A stretch of 32,138 bases of DNA from Gammaproteobacteria bacterium UBA4421 (GCA_002389675.1 DGQF01000010.1:1-32138), one strand, 5' to 3'. Numbered from the stretch's first letter, positions 1-8,548 are shown. Notes: a model not told the origin generated them from the sequence alone. Numbers and translations are program-made.

Positions 1-7
1 AAAGGGT

Positions 8-294
8 TCAGTGACCGTCAAGGTCGGGAGTGTAGCTGGCGCGCATCACCCGCATTTGGAAGTATTCACCTCGAGCTAAGTCAGCAATATTCTCAGTGGA
101 GCTGCGGTACTCGACCCGTTCGAATTTTCTCTCATCCTCGCACTCACTAAATCGCGCATCTGGCGACCGCTTCAGGGCTTGCGATTAGCCACCCTCGAAA
201 TCGTTGAACGGGCGGTCCCCCGGGTATAGGGATCCCTACATCGGCCATTGTTCTCATGAAAGTGCCTACTTCCTTCGTTAACGTAGTGTTTCAT
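8..294 (-). pseudogene. Frameshifted small gene remnant, unrecognised
   Basis: On the minus strand an ATG at 294 is preceded by a good ribosome binding site (GAGGAA, six bases upstream) and opens a 40-residue frame that begins MKHYVNEGSRHFHENNG and contains RDPYTRG. This frame stops at 172-174. A second frame continues with protein-like text (PPVQRFRGWLIASPEA), and a third, from about 186 down to the stop at 8-10, reads KRSPDARFSECEDERKFERV and ends SYTPDLDGH. Joined, they give one protein of about 90 residues with two shifts. The first shift falls near a run of five G at about 217-222. I do not recognise the family. The N-terminal pattern (EG...H.N..RDPY..G, then F.GW) faintly resembles small Rmf-like proteins, which is only a guess. 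It may be a decayed gene or a sequencing error in a real one. Confidence 0.35.
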
Positions 295-434
295 TCCGAA
301 TTTCCTCTAGCAGCGACCAGTGATTTGGACCGCCACACTTGTTTCTGTGCGTCGCGTTTTTGCAGGCGAGACAATTTGCCAGGTAAGCGATTCGGTTAAA
401 TGAAGGTCCGATTTCTATTGACACCCGATGCTTG

Positions 435-465
435 TTGGTTTTTGATAACGTGCGTTATATATAAT
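435..465 (+). promoter_or_regulatory. Promoter of the TetR-RND operon
   Basis: A TTGGTT -35-like hexamer at 435-440 and a perfect TATAAT at 460-465 are 19 bases apart. Transcription would start near 472, leaving a leader of about 20 bases before the ATG at 491. This favours that ATG over the GTG at 470. The operator at 445-458 lies between the two hexamers. Confidence 0.5.
445..458. promoter_or_regulatory. Probable TetR-family operator
   Basis: ATAACG-TG-CGTTAT is an inverted repeat with perfect six-base arms and a two-base centre, placed between the -35 and -10 elements of the promoter that drives the adjacent TetR gene and efflux operon. Its position fits autorepression by the TetR-type protein encoded 33 bases downstream. 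Binding itself is inferred. Confidence 0.5.
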
Positions 466-490
466 TGCCGTGGTCCTGATTTTCAACATT

Positions 491-1135
491 ATGAGCGAAC
501 ACCATTCCCGTAAATCAATGCGTGGCCGTCCCTTGGCAGACGCGGAAGAAAAACGCGCCACTTTGGTAGGCGCAGCGTTGCGAGTGATACAGCATCGGGG
601 TTTTGAAGGCGCCTCTATGCGGCGGATCGCGGTAGAGGCGGGGTGCACAACTGGCGTGCTGACCCATTACTTTGCAAATAAAGAGGACCTGATCGAGCAC
701 CTAATACAAGATATGTTCTCGACGATTGATGCGTGGCAAACCGAAATAACGGCCAACGGAGACGCTTACCTTGCGTTGCAGCGGATTCTGGAAGCGCCGA
801 TGGCTGCAGGAGAACACAGTGAAGCGTGGTCGTTGTGGTATCAATTGCTGCTCAAAGCACGCCAGGACGCTGCGCTGGCAAAGCGCATTAACGTGCGGGC
901 TCGGCAGTTAAACAGAGCACTTGAGCGCCTGGTAAAAGAGGATCAGGGCCGGGGTAGAATACGTAATGATCAAACAGCTGATCTGCTGGTGGAGATGGTT
1001 GTGAGTGTAGCTGAAGGCTGGTCATTGATGGCGCCAGTAGATCCCGAGCGGTTCAGGACCGAGCGCTGTCATAGGTTGGTGCATTCAGTACTTGAGGGTT
1101 TGAGGCCCGTGGCCGAATCAGGTCTAGGACGATGA
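491..1135 (+). CDS. TetR/AcrR-family (BetI-like) transcriptional repressor
   Basis: A 214-residue one-component repressor. The N-terminal helix-turn-helix lies at about residues 25-65 and includes the recognition segment MRRIAVEAGCTTGVLTHYF, followed by KEDLIEHL. This is the usual TetR signature and is closest in style to BetI-type regulators. The all-helical C-terminal half would bind an unknown ligand and dimerise. I chose the ATG at 491 because the promoter -10 box ends at 465; an in-frame GTG at 470 would add seven residues. The stop overlaps the start of the membrane fusion protein (ATGA at 1132-1135), so repressor and pump are translationally coupled in one operon. The likely role is local repression of the efflux genes through the palindrome at 445-458. 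Family call is firm; target is inferred from context. Confidence 0.9.
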   Translation: MSEHHSRKSMRGRPLADAEEKRATLVGAALRVIQHRGFEGASMRRIAVEAGCTTGVLTHYFANKEDLIEHLIQDMFSTIDAWQTEITANGDAYLALQRILEAPMAAGEHSEAWSLWYQLLLKARQDAALAKRINVRARQLNRALERLVKEDQGRGRIRNDQTADLLVEMVVSVAEGWSLMAPVDPERFRTERCHRLVHSVLEGLRPVAESGLGR

Positions 1136-2199
1136 GATCTACGTTTGTTTGGGCGATTGGCATTACGCTGGTGCTCAGTGCATGGCTGGTATCAGGTCAG
1201 TTTCAGAGCACGGATGAACGTTTGGGCTCTCAAGGCGAGAAAGCCGCGGATGCGTTGGTCAGCGTTCGCGCGGAGACACGCACTGCGCAATCCCACGTGG
1301 TGCAGATTACTGTTCGTGGTAAAACGCAGGCCAAGCGCAGCGTAACGGTTAAAGCACAAACCGGTGGGCGGGTAGAAATTTTGCCGATAGAAAAGGGTAG
1401 TGCAGTCAAACAGGGTGATCTGTTGTGTCAGTTGGCCTTGGAAGATCGCCGTATAAAGCTCCAGGAAGCCACCGCCGCAGTTGCGCACGCCCGCTTGGAA
1501 CACGAAGGCGCCAAGAAACTCAAGCAGCAGGGCTACCAATCTCAAACAGCGATTGCTGCGACGCAAGTGAAGTTGATCAATGCGCAAGCGCAACTTAAAG
1601 CGCGGCAACTGGACCTTACCTACTTACAAATTCGCGCGCCATTTGCGGGCGTCGTTCAGGAAAGGCCGGCGGATATCGGGGACCTTCTCGAGCGGGGTGG
1701 GGTATGCGCTGAGGTGCTAGACCCGGACCCAATGTTGGTGGTTGGTCATGTCACAGAGCAAGAAGTCGAACAAATTAGCCTTGGCGACGTGGCAAACGTT
1801 CTGCTCAACAATGGCCGTTCTGAGCAAGGGGTCATTACCTTTATCAGTCATGCGGCTGATCTCACCACCCGAACCTACCGCATAGAGGTGGCCATCTCGA
1901 ACGCTGACGCTGCGATTCGCGACGGTTTGTCGGCCGAGATTGCGATAGCCCGAGCTGCGGTCATGGCACATCAGGTGTCGCCCGCGCTGTTGTCGCTTGA
2001 TGATGCAGGGCTGTTGGGTATCCGCATCCTCGACGATGAAGACCGGATACAGTATCTGCATGTGGATATCGTCAGCGACACTCAGCAAGGCATCTGGGTG
2101 ACTGGGCTGCCACAAATCATTCGTCTGGTGACAGTAGGCCAAGAGATGGTGTTTGAAGGGCAGCGTGTAGAAGTGGTTGAAACCATAAAGAGGGGCTAG
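1132..2199 (+). CDS. RND efflux periplasmic adaptor (membrane fusion protein)
   Basis: A 355-residue HlyD/AcrA-type adaptor that would link the inner-membrane pump to an outer-membrane channel. A hydrophobic N-terminal anchor or signal (residues 5-21) is followed by the first half of a lipoyl-like domain (about 68-103, with RVEILPIEKGSAVKQGDLL), an alpha-hairpin (about 104-162, Ala/Gln/Lys-rich), the second lipoyl half (LTYLQIRAPFAGVV, 162-175) and beta-barrel and membrane-proximal parts. There is no lipobox cysteine, so it is probably anchored by the N-terminal helix rather than by lipid. It starts inside the stop codon of the TetR gene and ends 22 bases before the pump gene. No outer-membrane factor is encoded nearby, so a TolC-like channel from elsewhere is presumably used. 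Substrate cannot be told from sequence. Confidence 0.9.
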   Translation: MRSTFVWAIGITLVLSAWLVSGQFQSTDERLGSQGEKAADALVSVRAETRTAQSHVVQITVRGKTQAKRSVTVKAQTGGRVEILPIEKGSAVKQGDLLCQLALEDRRIKLQEATAAVAHARLEHEGAKKLKQQGYQSQTAIAATQVKLINAQAQLKARQLDLTYLQIRAPFAGVVQERPADIGDLLERGGVCAEVLDPDPMLVVGHVTEQEVEQISLGDVANVLLNNGRSEQGVITFISHAADLTTRTYRIEVAISNADAAIRDGLSAEIAIARAAVMAHQVSPALLSLDDAGLLGIRILDDEDRIQYLHVDIVSDTQQGIWVTGLPQIIRLVTVGQEMVFEGQRVEVVETIKRG

Positions 2200-2221
2200 T
2201 TGTGCATGAGACAGTCGCCGG

Positions 2222-5200
2222 ATGAATAACTTGGTCAGCGCGGTCATTGATAACAGCCGTACAACGCTGAGTGTGCTGGCGATGATCATTATCGCAGGCG
2301 TTGTCGCTCGTTTAACGATCCCGGTCGAAGCCGACACCGCGGTGGATATGCCAATGATCATGGTGACGGTGCCTCATCCGGGTATCTCTCCGGAAGACGG
2401 TGACCGGCTAATCATTCGGCCAATGGAAGTTGAATTGCGTTCGATCGAAGGACTGGATGAACTGACCTCTTATGCGCGTGAAAGCGTGGCGTCGATGGTC
2501 TTGGAGTTTCAAGCTGATATAGATATCGATGTTGCGATGAATGAAACCCGTGCCGCGGTTGATCGCGCGCAGGCTGAACTTCCTTCTACTTCCGAAGAGC
2601 CAATAGTCAAAGCAGTTAGTCTTTCCGATTTTCCAGTCATTGTGGTTAGTCTTGCTTCAGAGTTAGTGCCCGAGCGCCGCCTTTACCAGATGGCGCTGAG
2701 TTTGAAGCGTGAAATTGAGACCATACCCGACGTCTTGGAAGCGCGGTTGTCAGGCCATCGAGAAGAATTGCTCGAAGCCATTATTGATCCAACCCAGCTA
2801 GAATTTTACTCGATATCGCAGCAGGAAATTCTCGATGCGGTTGGTAGCAATAATCGCTTGATCGCCGCTGGTGCTATGGACACGGGGCAGGGCCGTTTTG
2901 CGGTTAAGGTACCTGGATTGATTGAGTCGCGCGAAGATGTCTTTTTGCTGCCGATCAAATCAACCGACGAAACCGTGGTCACGCTGGATAAAATTGCCCA
3001 CGTGCGACGAACCTTCAAAGACCGCGAGAACTATACTCGTATCAATGGCAAACAAGCCCTGAGTGTTGAGGTGCTGCGTCGACCGGATACCAATCTTATT
3101 GACACTAACAATGCGGTTAAGGCGATCGTTGAGCAGTACCGTGCTACTTTTCCGCCAGAGGTAAGTGTTCAATACAGTCAAGATCAGTCACCCTTTGCCG
3201 CGCAGCAGGTGACCGAACTGCAAGGCAATATGCTCACTGCCATGGCGCTGGTTATGATTGTGGTGGTCGCTGCGCTGGGTATCCGAAGCGGCATTCTTGT
3301 CGGTTTGGCGGTACCAGTGTCTTTTATGGTGGCGCTTGCGTTTCTGCGTGCAATGGACTTTACCTTCAACTTTATGGTCATGTTTGGGATGTTGCTCGGA
3401 CTTGGCATGCTCATTGATGGATCCATAGTGGTAACCGAGTATGCTGATCGTAAAATGGCTGAGGGGGCGGATAAACGAGAGGCATATGTTGCCGCGGCCC
3501 GGCGTATGTTCTGGCCTGTTTTAGCGTCGACGGTCACGACTTTAGCGGCGTTTCTGCCATTGTTTTTTTGGCCTGGGATGTCCGGTGAATTCATGGTCTT
3601 TTTGCCGATTACGGTGTTTGCTGTCCTAGCAGGTTCGCTGCTCTATAGCCTATTTTTTGGACCAACGTTGGGAGCATTGTTCGGCAAAGTGGGCGCTGTG
3701 GACCAAACACATACCCGTAATCTGCATACTTTAGAACATGGTGATCCGCTCGAATTAAATAATATGACGGGCGTCTACGCGCGCATCTTAGAAAAGGTAA
3801 TTCAGCGCCCTCTGCTGCTGCTTGCGGTTGTGCTGACGATTCTATTGACGATTTTCAATCTTTACAGCCGCCACGGGGCGGGGTTTATTTACTTTACTGA
3901 AACAGATCCAAATTACGGGCGCATTAGCATTCTTGCGCGCGGTAACTTTTCCAAGGAAGAGGTTCTTGATTTGGTGTTGGAGACAGAAAAAGCAGTTATG
4001 CAGGTGGACGGTATTCAGACGATGTATACCTCCACCAGTCGCCAGGGCGGCAGTTTTTGGGGGCAGAGCAGTGCGCCACCTGATCAGATTGGCATGATTC
4101 ATTTAGAAATTGACAACAGCGCTGAGTTGTCGGGTTATCAGGTGCTGGAAAATGCTCGGGCAGCCGTCAGCGGGTTGGCAGGTATTCAGGTAGAGGTGGA
4201 AGAGCAAGAGTATGGTCCGGTCACTGGCAAGGACCTGCAAATACAACTGGCGTCTAAATTTCGAGACGATTTGCCTCAGGCGGTGGAGGAATTGAAGCAA
4301 TTTATGCTGAACATGAGTGGGCTGCGGGATATTGAAGATACGCGTCCTCTGCCGGGCATAGAATGGCAGCTTGCCGTAGATCGTGCCAAGGCCGCACTGT
4401 TTAACGCGAGCATTGATGTGGTTGGCGGTACGGTTCAATTGGTGACAAATGGTATTTATCTCGGTGAGTTTCGACCAGATGATGCTGAGGAAGAGGTAGA
4501 GATTCGCCTGCGATATCCGGTCACAGACCGGAATATAGACGTGCTCGATCGGTTGCGAGTCAACACTGCCAGTGGGTCGGTACCGTTGTCCAATTTTGTT
4601 ACACGCCAACCCAAGGACAAAGTCGACGCCATCCAACGAGTCGATGGTGAATACGTGATGTATGTGCGAGCGAATGTAATGCCAGGGGTTGTCGCCGACA
4701 ACAAAGTCAGCGAAATTCAAGCTTGGTTGGAGGGCGCCGATTTGCCCTCTACGTTGCGGGTCGAATTTAAGGGTGCAAGTGAAGAACAGGCCGAGTCGCT
4801 AGAATTCGTGGGTTTTGCCTTTATGATGTCGTTGCTGCTTATGTTTGTGCTGCTGGTTAGTCAATTCAACAGCTTTTATCAGGCCATATTGATCCTTTCG
4901 TCGGTTGCGATGTCTACGGCAGGGGTATTGCTCGGCCTGTTGACCTTTCAGCAGACGTTCAGTGCAATGCTTACCGGAATCGGTATTGTCGCGCTGGCGG
5001 GCATTGTGGTGAACAACAATATTGTGTTGATAGACACATTTAACCACCTAAGCAAACAACACCCGCAGATGGATATTCATTCGCTGATTATTCGAACCGG
5101 AGCGCAGCGTCTGCGTCCAGTTGTTCTAACCACCGCGACCACTGTGCTTGGTCTTTTACCATTGGCAACTAACATCAGTATTGATTTGGTGAGCCGCGAG

Positions 5201-5383
5201 ATCGTCTATGGTAGCCAAGTTTCCGCGTACTGGGTGAAGCTGGCGAGCAGCATTGTTTATGGATTATCGTTCGCCACCTTATTGACGCTGATTGTGACAC
5301 CGGCTTTGCTGGTTTTACCTCATACGCTCAAGAAATACATGCAGCGTGCCCAGGAGCTATTGGGTCTTTCTAAAGCAATTTGA
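2222..5383 (+). CDS. RND-family efflux permease (AcrB-like inner-membrane pump)
   Basis: A 1053-residue proton-driven RND transporter of normal length for the superfamily. It shows the duplicated plan: an N-terminal transmembrane helix (about 13-31), a large periplasmic loop starting with the conserved PHPGISPEDGDRLIIRPME, a helix cluster at about 335-490, a second periplasmic loop, and a final helix cluster from about 865. The proton-relay helix reads GMLIDGSIVV. Asp399 matches AcrB Asp407, but the neighbouring AcrB Asp408 is Gly here, a single-Asp arrangement also known in CusA-type pumps. The C-terminal half has VVNNNIVLIDT where AcrB has the KNAILI lysine segment. It is third in the tetR-adaptor-pump operon. 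Substrates are unknown; toxic organic compounds or lipophilic metabolites are plausible from the family. Confidence 0.93.
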   Translation: MNNLVSAVIDNSRTTLSVLAMIIIAGVVARLTIPVEADTAVDMPMIMVTVPHPGISPEDGDRLIIRPMEVELRSIEGLDELTSYARESVASMVLEFQADIDIDVAMNETRAAVDRAQAELPSTSEEPIVKAVSLSDFPVIVVSLASELVPERRLYQMALSLKREIETIPDVLEARLSGHREELLEAIIDPTQLEFYSISQQEILDAVGSNNRLIAAGAMDTGQGRFAVKVPGLIESREDVFLLPIKSTDETVVTLDKIAHVRRTFKDRENYTRINGKQALSVEVLRRPDTNLIDTNNAVKAIVEQYRATFPPEVSVQYSQDQSPFAAQQVTELQGNMLTAMALVMIVVVAALGIRSGILVGLAVPVSFMVALAFLRAMDFTFNFMVMFGMLLGLGMLIDGSIVVTEYADRKMAEGADKREAYVAAARRMFWPVLASTVTTLAAFLPLFFWPGMSGEFMVFLPITVFAVLAGSLLYSLFFGPTLGALFGKVGAVDQTHTRNLHTLEHGDPLELNNMTGVYARILEKVIQRPLLLLAVVLTILLTIFNLYSRHGAGFIYFTETDPNYGRISILARGNFSKEEVLDLVLETEKAVMQVDGIQTMYTSTSRQGGSFWGQSSAPPDQIGMIHLEIDNSAELSGYQVLENARAAVSGLAGIQVEVEEQEYGPVTGKDLQIQLASKFRDDLPQAVEELKQFMLNMSGLRDIEDTRPLPGIEWQLAVDRAKAALFNASIDVVGGTVQLVTNGIYLGEFRPDDAEEEVEIRLRYPVTDRNIDVLDRLRVNTASGSVPLSNFVTRQPKDKVDAIQRVDGEYVMYVRANVMPGVVADNKVSEIQAWLEGADLPSTLRVEFKGASEEQAESLEFVGFAFMMSLLLMFVLLVSQFNSFYQAILILSSVAMSTAGVLLGLLTFQQTFSAMLTGIGIVALAGIVVNNNIVLIDTFNHLSKQHPQMDIHSLIIRTGAQRLRPVVLTTATTVLGLLPLATNISIDLVSREIVYGSQVSAYWVKLASSIVYGLSFATLLTLIVTPALLVLPHTLKKYMQRAQELLGLSKAI

Positions 5384-5402
5384 GTTTTTGCTCAGTCTGA
5401 AA

Positions 5403-5462
5403 GTAGCGAGTGCTTCGGCGTGTCTGCCGTTGATATAGTTCGCTACGACTTTTGCTTTTTCG
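5403..5462 (+). terminator. Possible terminator after the RND operon
   Basis: GTAGCGA (5403-5409) pairs with TCGCTAC (5440-5446), with an inner CGGC/GCCG stem in the loop, followed by a T-rich stretch (ACTTTTGCTTTTT). The long loop makes it weaker than a classical terminator. It lies between the pump stop and the glycosyltransferase start. Confidence 0.3.
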
Positions 5463-5474
5463 TAAGATGTTGTG

Positions 5475-6509
5475 ATGCGTAAACTGAACAATAGCCTAGT
5501 TTCAATTGTAATGCCTTGCTACAACCGGGCTGAATTTTTAAAGGAATCTCTTGAAGCGATTCAATCGCAAACCTATACGCATTGGGAAATCATTTTAGTC
5601 GACGATGGCTCGTCGGATAACACCAAAGCGGTACTCGCGGATTTAATGACGCCGCTTTTAGAGGCACGCCTGCGTTATATCTTTCGGGACAACGGTGGCG
5701 CTTATGCAGCGAGAAATACAGGAATTGATGATGCCAACGGAGCCTATATTGCGATGTATGACAGCGATGACCTCTGGTTGCCTCATCATCTGCAAGATTG
5801 CGTTCAAGCTCTAGAGGATCATCCTGAAGTATCGTGGGTCTATGCGGATGCAAAAAAAGTAAATTATGAAACAGGCGAATTAGTCGTACCCAGTGGTTTT
5901 CGAGAATCTGGTTTGCATCCGATGTTTGATTTACCAATGACGCAACATGGAAGTCTGCATATTTTCGATGACATTGAGGCAACGATCTGCTGCGAATTTG
6001 AAAACAACTTGTGCTGCTTTTTGCAAACGGGGGTGATTCGCAAAGAGGTCTTTGAGGGTAGACGCTTTTCTTGTGAGTACCGCAGCGAGGGTGAAGATGA
6101 AATTTTTCCTGCACGCGCGATGAAAGCGGGATTCCGCCTCGGGTTTATTGACAACATTCATCTTGAATATCGATTTCATCAGAATAATGCCTCGAGTGCG
6201 GCCATTGGGATATCCATCAACAAACATCTAAATGTGCTAGAACGCGCACTCAGTGCGTATTACGCGCTACCTGCCGAAATGGAGTTGACCCAGCGTGAAC
6301 GGGCGGCACTGAACGCTCGAATCGCAAACGACCATTTCTGGAAGCGAGGTTATGTATTGCTTTGGGGAAATGGTCGTGCTCAGGAAGCGTTTGGTGAATT
6401 CAAAAAAGGAATCGCTGCGCAACCGTATAATTTGAAGCTGAGAAAAACGTTTTGGCTGTGCAAGTTCAAACAATTTATCGGTGCAGTACCCAACGGATCA
6501 ACCCCTTAA
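5475..6509 (+). CDS. Family 2 glycosyltransferase
   Basis: A 344-residue GT-A fold transferase, cytoplasmic or peripheral on the inner membrane, predicted to transfer a sugar from a nucleotide-sugar donor during surface polysaccharide or glycolipid assembly. The opening VSIVMPCYNRAEFLKESL is the classical GT2 N-terminus. VDDGSSD (42-48) contributes to nucleotide binding and DSDD (96-99) is the DxD-type metal site. GGAYAARNTGI matches the usual segment between them. The last 70 or so residues look TPR-like and are helical. No transmembrane segments are evident. I chose ATG 5475; a GTG one codon upstream is possible. The gene stands alone, 91 bases after the pump and convergent with a second glycosyltransferase, so no polysaccharide locus is visible. 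Acceptor and donor are unknown. Confidence 0.88.
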   Translation: MRKLNNSLVSIVMPCYNRAEFLKESLEAIQSQTYTHWEIILVDDGSSDNTKAVLADLMTPLLEARLRYIFRDNGGAYAARNTGIDDANGAYIAMYDSDDLWLPHHLQDCVQALEDHPEVSWVYADAKKVNYETGELVVPSGFRESGLHPMFDLPMTQHGSLHIFDDIEATICCEFENNLCCFLQTGVIRKEVFEGRRFSCEYRSEGEDEIFPARAMKAGFRLGFIDNIHLEYRFHQNNASSAAIGISINKHLNVLERALSAYYALPAEMELTQRERAALNARIANDHFWKRGYVLLWGNGRAQEAFGEFKKGIAAQPYNLKLRKTFWLCKFKQFIGAVPNGSTP

Positions 6510-6543
6510 AATCTGATCTTAGGATTCCCGGAGGGGTGGCGGG

Positions 6544-6567
6544 CAGCGCGAGTCGCTTGATTTTTTT
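6544..6567 (+). terminator. Rho-independent terminator-like hairpin after the GT2 gene
   Basis: AGCG (6545-6548), a five-base loop and CGCT (6554-6557) are followed by seven consecutive T (6561-6567), 35 bases after the GT2 stop. A second pairing (GAG.CGC..TGA with TCAGGCGCTC) puts the T run in a loop, so the element might work in either direction between the two convergent genes. Confidence 0.4.
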
Positions 6568-6642
6568 CAGGCGCTCAGTCTTAGCTTATGTTCAAGACAA
6601 GTATGCGCAATGATTTGCAGAGTTGTAAAATAAGGGGTCTTT

Positions 6643-6753
6643 GTGATTGGTGTGCATAGATTTTCACCGAAGAAGGCCGATGTCAGACACACCGAGCTGA
6701 TGGCACAATACAACCAATCTGGGCTGGACATTTGTCAATGGTGTTGCCCTTGA
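6643..6753 (+). pseudogene. Possible scrap of a transposase accessory protein (IS66 OrfA-like)
   Basis: A 36-codon open stretch from a GTG at 6643 to TGA at 6751-6753 encodes HTELMAQYNQSGLDICQWC near its end. The spacing resembles the N-terminus of IS66-type accessory proteins, which often read W..L...Q.QSGLS...FC. Nothing recognisable follows the stop, and no terminal inverted repeats or transposase gene are visible. The resemblance is by eye only. It sits in the 315-base gap between the convergent glycosyltransferases (6510-6824), which otherwise holds only the hairpin at 6544-6567. Confidence 0.22.
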
Positions 6754-6824
6754 GCTGAGAGCGTGATGACTTGGCCGACACCGAGTGTCCTGCCCCGGTG
6801 GTCACGAACCAGCCAGTTTTGAAA

Positions 6825-7934
6825 CTACTCGACGTAAAGGGCTTTTAATGTCCGGCAATGAGCTTCAGGCAGCGAAACTGACTCGACCCAACGTCTCGCA
6901 TTAACGCCGTAGGGTGTTAAATTATTGATCATCACCTTTTGCATGATGGTCAAAATATCTGCTGTCTTGCTTATATCAACGAGCCAGCCCGTTTGACCAT
7001 CAATGATTGTTTCAGGCAGGCCGCCAACATTACTTGCTATCGTAGGCGTATAATTAACGGCAGCTTCCAAAGGGATCAACCCCAAAGGCTCATCGAGGGA
7101 AAACACAGTCACCACGTCCACGGCTTGGTAAAAGTCATTGATATTTTCGACAAAACCGATGAACTTAATTTGCGCCTGTAGACCTAACTCTGTGACCCGC
7201 GCTTCGCAGGATTGAAGATAGCTTTGAGTTTTTGAAGGGTCTTTTCCCGCAATGATGAGCTGCCAATCTTTCCCTGCTAATTGTGAAACGGTATCAATGA
7301 GTTCCAAAACGCCCTTTACTGGCGCTATTTGACCGACAAAACCAAAATGAAAAGTGTCACTTTTGAAGCCGAACTTCTCTTTCGCTTTGGTTTTTGCTGT
7401 TGAGATGACCTGGGGCTTTTGCAGACTGTTCGTTGGGAAATTAGCGGGATCTATTGTGGTCACAAGCTTGGTTTGTTGCTGGGTGCCCAGGGTCGTTTCG
7501 TACTGTTTTCGAATGTGCTCGCTGATGCAGATGGATACATCGGGTTTTTTGGGTAGCCACCAGTGAGAGCCATTATCGATAGGGTCTCGAAAATGGCAGA
7601 TTGTTTTAATATTGAGCAGTCTGCAGACATTGATCAAAACACGAAAGCTCCAGATTTGGTTGCTGTGAGCGACCTGTACTTTGTGTTTTGTAAATATTCG
7701 CACTAACTTGAGTTGAGTCAAACACCAGCTCCAGAAATTGACCTCCAGAGGGCACAAGTCACAGCTATAATGGCGAATCTTGTTTTTTTGCGCCCAAACC
7801 CTCATCGGGGAGTCTTTGGGTGTGATCAAAATAGGGTTGATGCCCGTTGCTTGGCAATTAGACAAGATGAGTTGTAGGCACCTCTCTGAGCCACTGATAA
7901 AAGGCGCCATCGCGATGTAGGCAACGTTGATCAT
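6825..7934 (-). CDS. Family 4 (GT-B) glycosyltransferase
   Basis: A 369-residue retaining glycosyltransferase of the GT4 / group 1 type. The N-terminal domain (MINVAYIAMAPFISGSERCL) contains a Gly-Ser loop expected at the acceptor side. The C-terminal domain has FGFVGQIAPVKGVLELID, the donor-binding beta strand and helix, and the hallmark EX7E motif at Glu282 and Glu290 in DEPLGLIPLEAA, followed by SNVGGLPETI..GQTGWLV. ATG 7934 is preferred over a TTG five codons upstream because a GGGAC stretch lies just before it. The gene is more lysine/AT-rich than its metabolic neighbours, and it is isolated and convergent with the GT2 gene. Together the pair may be a small acquired surface-glycan module. 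Acceptor and sugar are unknown. Confidence 0.87.
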   Translation of the reverse strand: MINVAYIAMAPFISGSERCLQLILSNCQATGINPILITPKDSPMRVWAQKNKIRHYSCDLCPLEVNFWSWCLTQLKLVRIFTKHKVQVAHSNQIWSFRVLINVCRLLNIKTICHFRDPIDNGSHWWLPKKPDVSICISEHIRKQYETTLGTQQQTKLVTTIDPANFPTNSLQKPQVISTAKTKAKEKFGFKSDTFHFGFVGQIAPVKGVLELIDTVSQLAGKDWQLIIAGKDPSKTQSYLQSCEARVTELGLQAQIKFIGFVENINDFYQAVDVVTVFSLDEPLGLIPLEAAVNYTPTIASNVGGLPETIIDGQTGWLVDISKTADILTIMQKVMINNLTPYGVNARRWVESVSLPEAHCRTLKALYVE

Positions 7935-8027
7935 AAACTTGTCCCGCAATTAATGTAAAACGACGCAATACTAATTTAGAAGCCAGTCTGGTTTCTGTGA
8001 TGAGCCTCTAACTCAGCCGAGTAATGC

Positions 8028-8351
8028 ATGCAGCCATTTTTAAAGAAAGCGGCCTCTCATATCGCCAGTATGACTATGGTAGGGGAGGACATCCCGCAGC
8101 CTGAAAATCGGATTACTTTGAGCAACAACAAAGATGCAAATGGCATTCCGGTTGCGCATGCAGCGCATGATAGGTCGGATCAAATCATTGCTGTGTGGGA
8201 TCAAGCTTCGGTTTTAGTGCAGATCGGTCTGCTTGACGCGAAGAATTTACCGGTCGCAGGTATTGAAACAGCGCGAAAAGTAGTTGATAACACGCAGCGC
8301 AGTAATGAGTTGATGGCTAACTGGGCCTCCAGTGAAGGAAAGCCACTTTAG
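8028..8351 (+). pseudogene. Fragment of a GMC-family oxidoreductase
   Basis: This 107-residue frame contains GEDIPQPENRITLSNNKDANG followed at once by IPVAHAAHD. That matches the segment of GMC (glucose-methanol-choline) flavoenzymes usually read as E.LP.PENRVTL...KD.WG.PV....... The N-terminal FAD-binding GxGxxG region is missing, and the C-terminal HxMGT and NP motifs cannot be found downstream. An in-frame stop lies directly upstream of the ATG, and there is no convincing ribosome binding site. It therefore looks like a stranded internal or C-terminal piece of a deleted gene rather than a working protein. The 197 bases to the next gene contain only a 10-base palindrome (AACAGCTGTT at 8420-8429). 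The family match is by eye; a small functional protein cannot be excluded. Confidence 0.5.
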
Positions 8352-8548
8352 CTGGTGATGTTGCAGGGCGGCTAACGTTGACGATTTCCGCGCCGCTGCC
8401 GAAACGCTACAGCCGCGCTAACAGCTGTTGGCTATTAGTCGCTGTTTTGGTGTTATCTACTCTTTGCGGCACCTAATGTTGTTAGGAACCCATCAGTGGG
8501 CGCGAGTGAGCGCCAGCGATTTTGAACGCAGCGGTTAAAGGCCAATAA

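Noticed and set aside
227..238. Perfect 12-base palindrome TAGGGATCCCTA
   Set aside because: It falls inside the broken gene remnant and has no promoter context; likely chance.
8420..8429. AACAGCTGTT palindrome
   Set aside because: Ten bases only, not linked to a promoter, upstream of a gene with no visible regulator.
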